This document shows, piece after piece, positions 13,926-21,319 of a stretch of DNA of 21,319 bases. The notes below the pieces were generated by a model. That model was given only the letters and a program-made list of their open reading frames with translations. It made no database searches and was not told where the DNA came from. Source of the stretch: Caryophanales bacterium UBA7476 (GTDB taxonomy: Bacteria > Bacillota_I > Bacilli_A > RF39 > UBA660); the NCBI GenBank assembly GCA_002477275.1, contig DLOU01000037.1:1-21319 (forward strand), given 5' to 3'. Every line of letters begins with the position of its first letter. Position 1 is the first letter of the stretch. A program made the translations under genes and the position numbers.

Positions 13926-13952
13926 AAAAAGAAATATTATTATTTCTTTTTT
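13925..13952. terminator. Bidirectional terminator between convergent operons
   Basis: A perfect 12-bp stem (AAAAAAGAAATA / TATTTCTTTTTT) with loop TTAT. It serves the DUF1292 gene on the plus strand and the ABC exporter on the minus strand, overlapping both stop codons' ends. Confidence 0.9.
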
Positions 13953-15693
13953 ATTTTGATTTTTCTTCAAATTTATATAACTCTTTATACTTAGAGCACC
14001 TTTTTAAAAGTATCTCATGTGGAGCTATATCTATTATTTTTCCATCATCAAGTACAACAATTTTATCACAATTAATAACAGTAGAAAGTCTATGAGCAAT
14101 AATTAAAATAGTTTTATCTTTATCAAGTCCATAAATAGCTTCTTGTATTTTATTTTGAGTAATATTATCAAGAGCACTTGTTGCCTCATCAAATAAAATA
14201 ATATTTGAATTTTTTATTAAACTCCTAGCAATAGCAACTCTCTGTTTCTCACCACCAGAAAGAGTAACTCCTCCCTCTCCTACTTCAGTTTCAAACTTAT
14301 CATCAAATTCCATGATTCTATCATAAATTTGAGCTTTACGACATGCATCAATCATATTAGCTTCGCCAACATTTTTATTGCTTAAAACTAAATTATCTTT
14401 AATAGAAAAATTAAATATATAAGGATTCTGAGGTATTAATGAAATATTTTTTCTAAGAGATCTTAATGAAATATCATTTACATCAATACCATCAATAAGT
14501 ACACTACCATTCTGAACTTCATATAAACCAGTTATTAAATTAAATATCGTGCTTTTTCCACTACCACTAGCTCCAACAAATCCAACTCTTTCACCAGGTT
14601 TAATTTCAAAGTTAACATTCTTTAGTACATCTCCATCACCATATGAAAAACTAACCTCTTTAAATTCTATATTTCCTTTAACATTTTCAATATCAGTACC
14701 ATTAATTTTTTCTTTTTTAAATCCTTTATCTAAAATTTCAAATACTCTAGTTGCACTTAAATTAAAGTCTTTAAGTACATCAGCCATTCTATTAAAATAA
14801 TCTAGTAAATTTTCAATTCTTCCTCTGTAGGTATAAAGTATTACAAAGTTCGATATTGAAAGTGAATCAATTCTTATAAGATAAACACCAAATAAAATAA
14901 ACAAGAAATCAAATACATCTCTAATATTCCAAAATAAAAAATTAAATACTCTTGAAGTTTTGTTTATTATAATCATTTCTTTATTTACTTTTTTTAGCTG
15001 AGCTTTTGTTTTATCTAGCATTCCTTCTTCCGCACCAAGAAGTTTTATATCTTTAACACCTCTTACCACTTCAGATATAAGACCAGTTTTCTTTTCTCTC
15101 ATTTTACGATATTTCTTTTGTTGTTCAAAAACTTTATTTCTTCTTTTATGATTTATAAATGCATTAATAAAAGACGTGATAACAAAGAAGAAAAACATAG
15201 GATAACTAATGAAAATAACAGCAATTAAAACACCAAAATTAGATATTACATCTAAAAATGAACTTATAGTAACATCAAAAACATTAACTATTTCATTAGT
15301 ATCATTATTTATTCTTTCAATAAAAGTACCACTAGTATTTTTATCAATTTCAGAAGTTCTAATTTTTAAAGTTTCCTTAAACATCTCCATCTGAATCTCA
15401 GTAACAGTATCTAAAACATAATAATCATAGATATGTCTCATTGAAGTATTAATAATATTTCTAGATACTTCAATGATTAAAATAAAACCTGCAACCTTTA
15501 CTAATTCCATTAATAACCCATCAGAAAGACTTAACAAAAGTTTAGCTGTAAAAATAGGTATAGCAACACTTAATAATGAAACTAAAAAGGAAAGAAATAC
15601 TATAAAAAATAACTTTTTCTTATTATTTTTAATAAATTTCCAACTCATTTTTAAATTATTCTTAGTTTCGGAAAAATCCCTCTTCTTTTTCAC
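13951..15693 (-). CDS. ABC exporter half-transporter (fused permease and ATPase)
   Basis: 580 residues, the normal length of a type IV (MsbA/BmrA-like) exporter half that acts as a homo- or heterodimer. Residues ~25-310 are the transmembrane domain with about six helices. The ATPase domain follows, with Walker A GASGSGKST (374-382), Q-loop Q422 in IPQNPYIF, signature LSGGEKQR (478-485), Walker B IILFDEATSALD (498-509) with catalytic E503, and H-loop H534 in AHRLST. All key residues are intact, so a homodimer is possible. No second half lies adjacent. The start is GTG, with GAGGTGG 4 bases upstream. Substrate unknown: a lipid, peptide or drug are all possible. Confidence 0.93.
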   Translation of the reverse strand: MKKKRDFSETKNNLKMSWKFIKNNKKKLFFIVFLSFLVSLLSVAIPIFTAKLLLSLSDGLLMELVKVAGFILIIEVSRNIINTSMRHIYDYYVLDTVTEIQMEMFKETLKIRTSEIDKNTSGTFIERINNDTNEIVNVFDVTISSFLDVISNFGVLIAVIFISYPMFFFFVITSFINAFINHKRRNKVFEQQKKYRKMREKKTGLISEVVRGVKDIKLLGAEEGMLDKTKAQLKKVNKEMIIINKTSRVFNFLFWNIRDVFDFLFILFGVYLIRIDSLSISNFVILYTYRGRIENLLDYFNRMADVLKDFNLSATRVFEILDKGFKKEKINGTDIENVKGNIEFKEVSFSYGDGDVLKNVNFEIKPGERVGFVGASGSGKSTIFNLITGLYEVQNGSVLIDGIDVNDISLRSLRKNISLIPQNPYIFNFSIKDNLVLSNKNVGEANMIDACRKAQIYDRIMEFDDKFETEVGEGGVTLSGGEKQRVAIARSLIKNSNIILFDEATSALDNITQNKIQEAIYGLDKDKTILIIAHRLSTVINCDKIVVLDDGKIIDIAPHEILLKRCSKYKELYKFEEKSK

Positions 15694-15716
15694 ACAACCA
15701 CCTCATTAACAAAGCT

Positions 15717-15725
15717 ATTATATCA
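15717..15725 (-). promoter_or_regulatory. Extended -10 promoter of the ABC exporter
   Basis: TGATATAAT on the minus strand is an extended -10, 24 bases before the GTG start. No good -35 is visible at the expected distance. Confidence 0.55.
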
Positions 15726-15734
15726 AAAGAAAAC

Positions 15735-15763
15735 AAAAAATAACATATCAATATATGTTATTT
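15735..15763 (-). terminator. Terminator of the 77-residue protein gene
   Basis: A perfect 11-bp stem (AAATAACATAT / ATATGTTATTT) with a 4-base loop runs into Ts. The gene's TAA lies inside the 5' arm. Confidence 0.88.
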
Positions 15764-15991
15764 AACTAGTTTTTTTGGAATGATTTTTTCCTCAATTTTT
15801 TCTCTAGCACCAAGTAATGCTTTTGAATGTAAAACTTTATCTTTACTAGGAAGAACTTCTATATAACTATAACATCTCATATAAGAATAAACATCAATCT
15901 TGCCATCATCAGTAATAAGTGATGAATAAAAAGAAACTAAAGCCTTTTCTTTTTTTTCTTCCCAATTATTTTTAATAACAGAACCTTCCAT
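15758..15991 (-). CDS. Uncharacterised 77-residue protein
   Basis: Not recognised. The ATG at 15991 (MEGSVIKNNW) is chosen, though the only Shine-Dalgarno-like AAGGG is 13 bases upstream. A TTG at 16012 would add seven residues (including two Cys) but has no site before it. The protein is charged, with a helical N-terminal EEKKEKALVSFYSS and a basic C-terminal tail EEKIIPKKLVK, and is cytosolic. It sits alone between valS and the ABC exporter with its own promoter and a strong terminator, which supports a real gene. Confidence 0.6.
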   Translation of the reverse strand: MEGSVIKNNWEEKKEKALVSFYSSLITDDGKIDVYSYMRCYSYIEVLPSKDKVLHSKALLGAREKIEEKIIPKKLVK

Positions 15992-16031
15992 ACAAACAAC
16001 ACAACCCTTCAATTACTATTAATATAAGATT

Positions 16032-16060
16032 ATCATAAATTTAAAAAAATAAAAAGTAAA
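16032..16060 (-). promoter_or_regulatory. Promoter of the 77-residue protein gene
   Basis: -35 TTTACT (16055-16060), 17-base spacer, -10 TATGAT (16032-16037). The -35 lies inside the 3' arm of the valS terminator. Confidence 0.55.
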
Positions 16061-16084
16061 TTTGAAATAACAAACTTACTTTTT
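16043..16084 (-). terminator. Terminator of valS
   Basis: A 14-bp stem with one mismatch (AAAAAGTAAGTTTG / CAAATTTACTTTTT), a 6-base loop and a long T-rich tail on the minus strand, beginning 3 bases after the stop. Confidence 0.85.
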
Positions 16085-16087
16085 AAT

Positions 16088-18622
16088 TTACGCATTTTTT
16101 AATTGTTCTAACCTTTCTTCTTCTTCTTTTAATTTTTTTCTATCCATCTCAACTATATTAGCTGGAGCTTTATTAACATAATTCTCATTAGAAAGAAGTT
16201 TTTTACGTCTTTCAATTGACTCTTCTAACTTTTTAATTTCTTCTAAAGTTTTAGAGTTATCTTCTTCATCCTTTTCAAAGAAATAAGTAATACTAATATA
16301 CTTAGATTTATAGTTAGCTGTAACCATATTATCAGGATCATCACTAGTTAAGTTTTCTTCTTTTATTTTAAGTTGTGAAGAATAAATATCAACAAGTTCT
16401 TCTTTTGTTTCAAAATTAACTAAAGCTTCTTTAGTAATTTTATTTACTGCTTTTAAATTACGTATAGAAACAATATCATTTAATACTTCATCAAGCATTT
16501 CACATTCTTTATCAAATACTTGTTTTTTATTAAATTTAGGATAACTTGAAATCATTATCGAATCAGCCTCTTTTATTGGAAGCATCCTAAATATTTCCTC
16601 TGTAACAAATGGCATAAATGGATGAAGAATTTTTAATATTCCAAGAAGTACTGTATAAAGAACTGATTTAGTTGTGATATCATCTGAACTATTTTTAGAA
16701 AGTTCAATATAACTACTACAAAAATCATTCCATACAAAATCATAAGTTTCAGAAGCAACCAAATTAAATTCATATTTATCCATGTGTTTAATTGTACTCT
16801 TTAATACATTATTAAATTTAGTTAAAATCCATTTATCTTGAATTTTTAAGTTACTTAAATCAATTTCTTTTAAATCTTCAATATTCATAAGAACAAAACG
16901 TGATGCATTCCAAATCTTATTAATATAATTCCAAGTAGATGCCATTTTAACTTCATCAAATCTTAAATCTGTTCCAAGTGCAACATCAGTTGTTAAATAA
17001 TAGCGAAGTGAATCAGCACCATATTTTTCAACCATATCAAATGGATCAATACCATTTCCTAAAGATTTAGAGAATTTTCTTCCTTCTTTATCACGAATTA
17101 AACCATGAATAATACAATCTTTAAAAGGTCTTACTCCATTAAGTTTTAATGATTGGAATGTCATTCTATTTACCCAGAATGGAATAATATCATAACCAGT
17201 AACTAAACAATCATTTGGAAAATATTTTTCCATTAAGTCTGTTTTATCTGGCCAACCTAAGGTACTAAATGGCCATAAAGCACTAGAGAACCAAGTGTCT
17301 AAAACATCTTCATCTTGTACCCATCCTTTTCCTTCAGGTTTTTCCATTCCAACATAAATATCATCATCTTTATACCATGCAGGTATTCTATGTCCCCACC
17401 ATAATTGACGAGATATACACCAATCATATGTAATTTCCATCCAGTGATTCATTGTCTTTTCATATCTTCTAGGAACAAAGTTTACTTTAGTATCTTTATT
17501 CTTTTGATTTTCTAATACTTTATCAGCAAGTGGTCTCATCTTAACAAACCATTGTTTTGATAAATATGGTTCAACCATTACACCAGTTCTTTCACTATGT
17601 CCAACAGCATGAGTCATCTTTTCAACAGATAGTAACAATCCATCTTTTTCTAAATCTTTAAGTAATTCTTCACGACACTCTTCACGTGTCATACCACAAT
17701 ATTTACCAGCATTTTCATTCATAGTAGCATCTTTATTCATTACTACTACTCTCTCTAAATTATGGCGATTTCCTACTTCAAAATCGTTAGGATCATGAGC
17801 TGGAGTAATTTTAACACAACCTGTACCAAATTCAGGATCTGCATGACTATCAGCAACAATAGGTATTTTTTTTCCTACAACTGGAAGAATTACATTTTTA
17901 CCAATATACTTTTTATATCTTTCATCTTCTGGATTAACAGCAACTGCAGTATCACCAAATAATGTTTCAGGACGTGTTGTAGCAACATCCAAATATTCAT
18001 CTGTTCCATCAATTATATATTTTAAATGATAAAAAGCACCTTCCACATCCTTATATATAACTTCTTCATTTGATAAAGCAGTTTGAGCAGCTGGATCCCA
18101 GTTAATTATTCTTTCACCACGATAAATTAATCCCTCATTATAAAAATCAACAAATACTTTTCTTACAGCCTTACTTAATCCTTCATCAAGAGTAAATCGT
18201 TCTTTTGAATAATCTACAGAAAGTCCAAGTCCAGCCCATTGATTTCTAATATTATCAGAATATTCATGTGTCCAATCCCAACAAGCATCTAAAAACTTTT
18301 CTCTTCCATACTCATACTTATCAATTCCTTGATCCTTTAATTTTTTAACAACTTTAGCTTCTGTTGCTATTGCTGCATGATCCATTCCAGGAAGCCATAA
18401 TGTATCAAAGCCCTGCATTCTTTTATAACGAATAATTATATCTTGAATAGCAGTATCATAAGCATGACCTAAATGAAGTTTTCCTGTTACATTTGGTGGT
18501 GGAATAACAATACAGTATGGTGTTCTATCCTTTTTATCATCACACTTAAAATACTCTTTACTTTTCCATTCTTCATATTTATTTTTCTCAACATCTAAAT
18601 GATTATATTTCTTTTCTAACAT
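16088..18622 (-). CDS. valS: Valyl-tRNA synthetase
   Basis: 844 residues, class I synthetase charging tRNA-Val in the cytoplasm. Order: HIGH motif HLGH (50-53) after PPPNVTGK; CP1 editing domain (~195-345) with TTRPET (215-220) and the GTGCVKITPAHDPND stretch (266-280) that hydrolyses Thr-tRNA-Val; then the catalytic second half with DVLDTWFSSALWPFSTLGWP. KMSKS appears as KFSKS (516-520). An anticodon-binding helical domain follows, then a C-terminal coiled coil (~780-844, RRKKLL...EEEERLEQL). All elements are intact and the length is normal. The ATG has AGAGGAGG 6 bases upstream. A Val T-box leader and a short leader ORF precede it, and the leader's stop overlaps its ribosome binding site. 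Confidence 0.98.
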   Translation of the reverse strand: MLEKKYNHLDVEKNKYEEWKSKEYFKCDDKKDRTPYCIVIPPPNVTGKLHLGHAYDTAIQDIIIRYKRMQGFDTLWLPGMDHAAIATEAKVVKKLKDQGIDKYEYGREKFLDACWDWTHEYSDNIRNQWAGLGLSVDYSKERFTLDEGLSKAVRKVFVDFYNEGLIYRGERIINWDPAAQTALSNEEVIYKDVEGAFYHLKYIIDGTDEYLDVATTRPETLFGDTAVAVNPEDERYKKYIGKNVILPVVGKKIPIVADSHADPEFGTGCVKITPAHDPNDFEVGNRHNLERVVVMNKDATMNENAGKYCGMTREECREELLKDLEKDGLLLSVEKMTHAVGHSERTGVMVEPYLSKQWFVKMRPLADKVLENQKNKDTKVNFVPRRYEKTMNHWMEITYDWCISRQLWWGHRIPAWYKDDDIYVGMEKPEGKGWVQDEDVLDTWFSSALWPFSTLGWPDKTDLMEKYFPNDCLVTGYDIIPFWVNRMTFQSLKLNGVRPFKDCIIHGLIRDKEGRKFSKSLGNGIDPFDMVEKYGADSLRYYLTTDVALGTDLRFDEVKMASTWNYINKIWNASRFVLMNIEDLKEIDLSNLKIQDKWILTKFNNVLKSTIKHMDKYEFNLVASETYDFVWNDFCSSYIELSKNSSDDITTKSVLYTVLLGILKILHPFMPFVTEEIFRMLPIKEADSIMISSYPKFNKKQVFDKECEMLDEVLNDIVSIRNLKAVNKITKEALVNFETKEELVDIYSSQLKIKEENLTSDDPDNMVTANYKSKYISITYFFEKDEEDNSKTLEEIKKLEESIERRKKLLSNENYVNKAPANIVEMDRKKLKEEEERLEQLKNA

Positions 18623-18634
18623 ATTTATCCTCCT

Positions 18635-18700
18635 CTAATTTATTAATTTATTAAGACTAGACGAGACTCGTACATAATCACTTTTTAATATATATTTCAT
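18635..18700 (-). CDS. 21-codon leader ORF between T-box and valS
   Basis: ATG with an excellent GAGGTGA site 5 bases upstream. It encodes 21 residues beginning MKYILKSDYV and ending NKLIN. The TAG stop is immediately followed by the valS ribosome binding site (TAGAGGAGG), ideal for translational coupling or ribosome hand-over. It is downstream of the T-box terminator, so it is transcribed only when the T-box reads through. It contains Val codons GTA and GTC flanking a CGA. An 11-base inverted repeat (ACGAG-T-CTCGT) lies inside it. I infer real translation from the start signals. The product's function, if any, is unknown. Confidence 0.5.
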   Translation of the reverse strand: MKYILKSDYVRVSSSLNKLIN

Positions 18701-18718
18701 TCTAATCACCTCAAAAAT

Positions 18719-18938
18719 AAAAAAAGATGATACCAAAAGGACGCTATAAGTCGCGTGGTACCACCTTAATTCGTTATTATTAATAACCTCTATATCTTTA
18801 ACGGAATTACCCGATATTACTTACTAAACTCAGTAACTAGCTCCACTGCTACCTTCCATAGTTTAAATTAGTTATTTTCACCTAACATAACCTCTCTAAA
18901 AATTATCACTATGTACTCCTCAGTATCATCGCCTTCTC
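18719..18938 (-). promoter_or_regulatory. T-box riboswitch (valine)
   Basis: A tRNA-sensing leader that reads through when tRNA-Val is uncharged. On the minus strand the T-box motif AAGGTGGTACCACGCG (18752-18767) carries TGGT, complementary to the ACCA end of tRNA-Val. Stem I includes AGAGAGG and GGTGAAAATAAC elements. The specifier region reads GGAAG-GTA-GCAG, so the specifier codon is GTA (Val, 18850-18852), agreeing with the downstream valS. The terminator pairs GGTACCA with TGGTATC around CGC/GCG and ends in seven Ts (18719-18725). Confidence 0.93.
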
Positions 18939-18942
18939 GCTT

Positions 18943-18971
18943 ATTGTACTATATTTTTTAAATAAATTCAA
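18943..18971 (-). promoter_or_regulatory. Promoter of the T-box/valS operon
   Basis: -35 TTGAAT (18966-18971), 17-base spacer, -10 TACAAT (18943-18948), beginning right after the stop codon of the HD-domain gene. Transcription would start at the base of Stem I. Confidence 0.75.
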
Positions 18972-18972
18972 G

Positions 18973-19737
18973 TTATACTCTAGTTTTTATATATTTTTTA
19001 GTTTTTAGATAACACTTTTCTAATCTCTTATTTGACTCTTCATCACTAAAATCAACCATATCATACAGCTTATCAATATACCCATTTTCTTCTATATGAG
19101 CAAGTAATTCAGCAAAATTATAATCAAAAACATAAGCTAGATGACAAAGAACTACATCTGCTCCAGTTTGTAAATTATTATAGTTTATCCTACCACTATT
19201 AATAAAACCATTATAAACTTCATCACTTATTTTCTCATCAAATAATTTTTCTCCAAAAATAACATCTAAATTTTCTTGAATTGAAGATAAATAAAGTATA
19301 TCAGTTTTATCAGCATCTCTAATTATTTTAGAATGAAGAAGACTCTTACCAGAAGTATTAGGATCAATACTTGGTCTATTATGATTTAAAATAGCATTTT
19401 TAATTACTTGATCATATTTATCGTCATCTAAAAAATCTCTTATAAGTCCATCTTTAAATAGTATTTCACAACCTAACTCTCCATGATTAACACTATCCTT
19501 ATCAATAAAAGTATGATATCTTCTTATTTGTTCAAATCTACCTATATCATGAAGTAATCCAACTAATTTAGCCAAAGAAACATCTTTTTTTTCTAAACAT
19601 AAACAAAAAGCAAGTTTTTCAGATAAATTACTTACCCTATATATATGATTTTTCTTTAATTTAATTTGTTCATCATCAATATCATAATCATTAATATACT
19701 CATTTAATACTTTTTTTGCATGTTCTATATCTATCAT
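18973..19737 (-). CDS. HD-domain phosphohydrolase
   Basis: 254 residues, HD superfamily of metal-dependent phosphohydrolases. Metal ligands follow the usual order: H31, H63-D64 in LLHDIGRFEQ, H85 in VNHGELG, H119 in LNHN and D141 in RDADKTD. The domain covers about residues 25-150. The C-terminal ~100 residues are helical and continue the fold. The NHGELG and RDADKTDIL stretches resemble the HD proteins annotated as nucleotide or (p)ppGpp-type hydrolases, but without a synthetase domain the substrate cannot be assigned. The ATG follows AGGAGAG by 6 bases. No terminator is visible after the stop, so some transcripts may run into the T-box leader. Confidence 0.88.
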   Translation of the reverse strand: MIDIEHAKKVLNEYINDYDIDDEQIKLKKNHIYRVSNLSEKLAFCLCLEKKDVSLAKLVGLLHDIGRFEQIRRYHTFIDKDSVNHGELGCEILFKDGLIRDFLDDDKYDQVIKNAILNHNRPSIDPNTSGKSLLHSKIIRDADKTDILYLSSIQENLDVIFGEKLFDEKISDEVYNGFINSGRINYNNLQTGADVVLCHLAYVFDYNFAELLAHIEENGYIDKLYDMVDFSDEESNKRLEKCYLKTKKYIKTRV

Positions 19738-19756
19738 TTGTTCACTCTCCTATTTA

Positions 19757-19785
19757 ATTCTAACCCATTTATTAATTTTTTTAAA
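19757..19785 (-). promoter_or_regulatory. Promoter of the HD-domain gene
   Basis: -35 TTTAAA (19780-19785), 17-base spacer, -10 TAGAAT (19757-19762), 20 bases before the ATG. Confidence 0.55.
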
Positions 19786-19805
19786 TAGCAAAAAAAAATA
19801 TCACT

Positions 19806-19814
19806 CATATAATA
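19806..19814 (+). promoter_or_regulatory. Possible -10 of the 88-residue protein gene
   Basis: CATATAATA contains TATAAT but lacks a vegetative -35 at 17 bases. With ATA 18 bases upstream it also fits the simplified SigE-type mother-cell promoter. Ambiguous. Confidence 0.4.
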
Positions 19815-19833
19815 ATAAAAAGGAGTGTTTTTT

Positions 19834-20100
19834 ATGACTAATAATTGTGAATATAATAATATGTATATGAATAATAGAAACAATAATGGTCAATATTATT
19901 ATGGATATCCAAATAGTAGAAACTATTATCAAGATGATAGAACTTTCTTAGCACCATTTTTAGTTGGAGGAGTTGCTGGTACTGCATTAGGATATGGAAT
20001 AGCAAACAATAATATTTATAAAAACCAAGGATACTATCCATACCCAAGTACATATTATTTTACACCATATCCAATGGGTGTTCCGTACTATAGAAATTAA
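19834..20100 (+). CDS. 88-residue Tyr/Asn-rich protein with a glycine-rich hydrophobic segment
   Basis: Not assigned to a family. The ATG at 19834 has AAGGAG 9 bases upstream. Residues 1-36 are mostly Asn, Tyr and Met. Residues 38-57 (TFLAPFLVGGVAGTALGYGI) form one hydrophobic Gly-rich segment with GG and GxxxG spacing. The tail (~65-88) is Tyr/Pro-rich (YYPYPSTYYFTPYPMG). The make-up recalls small coat- or envelope-associated proteins of Firmicutes and the 55-residue protein at 5014, though there is no sequence identity to speak of. A terminator follows at once, so it is a single-gene unit. Confidence 0.72.
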   Translation: MTNNCEYNNMYMNNRNNNGQYYYGYPNSRNYYQDDRTFLAPFLVGGVAGTALGYGIANNNIYKNQGYYPYPSTYYFTPYPMGVPYYRN

Positions 20101-20119
20101 GTTCGAAAGAACTTTTTTT
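20099..20119 (+). terminator. Terminator of the 88-residue protein gene
   Basis: AAGTTC-GAAA-GAACTT followed by Ts, starting in the stop codon. The convergent kinase gene ends 3 bases beyond. On the minus strand the hairpin lacks a good T run. Confidence 0.85.
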
Positions 20120-20121
20120 AT

Positions 20122-21319
20122 TTATAATGTTCTAGGTAAATCTATAAATACAGTTGTTCCTTCATTTAAAACTGATTGATACTTTATATTACCACCATGA
20201 AGTTTTACAATTTCTTTAGAAAGAGATACACCAAGGCCTGTCCCTCTAGGTTTAGTTGTATAAAAATTTTCTCCTATTTTATCAAGTACCTCTTTATCCA
20301 TACCTATACCAGTATCTTTTATAACAACTTCAACTCCACTCTCTTTTTCTTCTAATTCAACATTAATAATCATATTATTACTTCTCGCTTCTATACTATT
20401 TTTTATAACATTAATAAAAACTTGTTTAATTCTCTTATAATCTATATCTAAGTATATTTCATCATCTGGCAATGTAAAATTAAATTCTACATCACTACTT
20501 TCAAGTAAAGGTTTTAATTCCTCTTCCAATTCTTCAAGCATATAAACTATATCTACTTCTTCTTTATCTATTTTTAATTTAGTATAATCTAAAAAATCAT
20601 CCATAAGTAGTAATGTTCTTTTTATTTCTGAATCAATAATTGGTATATATTTTTTATAATTCTTATAATCATTTTGTAAAATCATATCTAAATATCCTCT
20701 ACATACAGAAAGAGGATTTTTTATTTCATGTGTAATCTTAAATAGTGATGTTTTAATTTCTTTTTCACGATTAAGTTCATTAAGAGTACTATTAAAATCT
20801 ATTATATTTTCACACTTTTTAAACAAAGTAAGTGCAATATATGAAAGTAATAATGATATTAAAAGAAGAAAAGTATTTTTTAACAAAATAACAATCATGT
20901 TACTAGTTGCCATATTAAAATATGTATAATAAAATGATTGGAAAAATATTGTAATTAAAACAAAGGAAGAATAAATATTTTTTAAATGAAGTCTATTTAT
21001 TTTCTTTAGTAATAAATACATAAAAAAGTATAAAATATATTCAAAAGCAAGTAAAACAGTCATAATATTAAACTCAAATTTTAGGAATAAAACAATTACT
21101 AAAGATATAACAATTCCAGAAAATAAATGTTTTTTTAAATAACAAATTAATAAAACAGTATTTGCAAAAGTAATTGTATATAAATAATTATCAACAGTAA
21201 TATTTCTTAGTATTAAGTATAAAGAAGCAAAAAGAGCAAGATCCATAAGTGATTCTTTAGATTTTTTATCTATATTTTTTACATAAGCTACATATATAAT
21301 ATATAGTGTAAGAGGAAAA
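20122..21319 (-). CDS. Membrane sensor histidine kinase (partial, 5' end outside window)
   Basis: The frame stays open to the right edge. The Met at 21246 has no ribosome binding site. The 24 codons before it encode a plausible continuation (hydrophobic TLYIIYVAYV, then KNIDKKSKESL), so the true start lies outside the window. At least 398 residues. Several hydrophobic helices come first, like the 5TM sensor regions of KinB-type kinases. The H-box is ITHEIKNPLS with phospho-acceptor His (H173 from the internal Met). It is followed by the N-box VFINVIKNSIEA, G1 DTGIGM, F/G2 FYTTKPRGTGLG and a final beta strand. All kinase motifs are intact. No response regulator is in the window. Phosphorelay input to Spo0A is possible by family resemblance but unproven. 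Confidence 0.92.
   Translation of the reverse strand, partial: FPLTLYIIYVAYVKNIDKKSKESLMDLALFASLYLILRNITVDNYLYTITFANTVLLICYLKKHLFSGIVISLVIVLFLKFEFNIMTVLLAFEYILYFFMYLLLKKINRLHLKNIYSSFVLITIFFQSFYYTYFNMATSNMIVILLKNTFLLLISLLLSYIALTLFKKCENIIDFNSTLNELNREKEIKTSLFKITHEIKNPLSVCRGYLDMILQNDYKNYKKYIPIIDSEIKRTLLLMDDFLDYTKLKIDKEEVDIVYMLEELEEELKPLLESSDVEFNFTLPDDEIYLDIDYKRIKQVFINVIKNSIEARSNNMIINVELEEKESGVEVVIKDTGIGMDKEVLDKIGENFYTTKPRGTGLGVSLSKEIVKLHGGNIKYQSVLNEGTTVFIDLPRTL

Noticed and set aside
17762..17962. Plus-strand reading frame inside valS
   Set aside because: Antisense shadow of the valS editing domain.

Overview
The window is chromosomal DNA from a very AT-rich, low-GC Gram-positive bacterium of the Bacilli/Clostridia type. 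The evidence is AGGAGG-type ribosome binding sites, TTGaca/TATAAT promoters, GTG/TTG starts beside ATG, a valine T-box leader in front of valS, an FtsW/RodA-family protein, glutamate racemase, rubrerythrin and a small YjcZ-like membrane protein. Murein enzymes and peptide deformylase point to a walled bacterium. The style resembles uncultured gut Bacilli (RF39-like), but that placement is inference. I see no insertion sequence, phage gene, CRISPR array or rRNA. The only tandem repeat is inside a coding region.

Layout, left to right. (1) 1-2901, minus strand: a two-gene operon of a ClpX-like AAA+ ATPase with an unusual N-terminal region and a HExxH zinc-metalloprotease-like protein, with its own promoter and terminator. 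(2) 2903-4871, minus: an ftsW/rodA-family gene followed by a short-chain dehydrogenase, separated by a terminator whose 3' arm carries the dehydrogenase's ribosome binding site. (3) 4946-5831, plus: a 55-residue Tyr/Asn-rich membrane protein and peptide deformylase. (4) 5830-7609, minus: two uncharacterised genes with separate promoters. (5) 7610-9226, minus: uridine phosphorylase and glutamate racemase. (6) 9195-11669, minus: an uncharacterised pair, the second a 530-residue protein with a Met/Gly/Pro-rich start and Pro/Val/Gln decapeptide repeats. (7) 11679-12479, minus: a CmpB-like multi-pass membrane protein and a tRNA-Glu(CTC). (8) 12516-13952: rubrerythrin (minus) diverging from a two-gene plus-strand operon (unknown membrane-associated protein and a DUF1292 protein). 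Between them lie a perfect 21-bp palindrome and a PerR-like site. (9) 13951-18971, minus: an ABC exporter, a 77-residue unknown, valS, a 21-codon leader ORF and a Val T-box. (10) 18973-21319: an HD-domain hydrolase (minus), an 88-residue Tyr/Asn-rich protein (plus), and a sensor histidine kinase (minus) cut off by the right edge.

Most genes are single transcription units with a promoter and an intrinsic terminator packed into 50-100 bases. Stop codons often lie inside the terminator hairpin. Themes are cell-wall synthesis (ftsW, murI), translation (def, valS, tRNA-Glu), oxidative-stress defence (rbr), nucleoside salvage (udp) and signalling (HD protein, kinase). The points most worth a second look are the AAA+/metalloprotease operon, the leader ORF between the T-box and valS, the palindrome at the rubrerythrin promoter, and the two genes whose starts sit directly behind a terminator.
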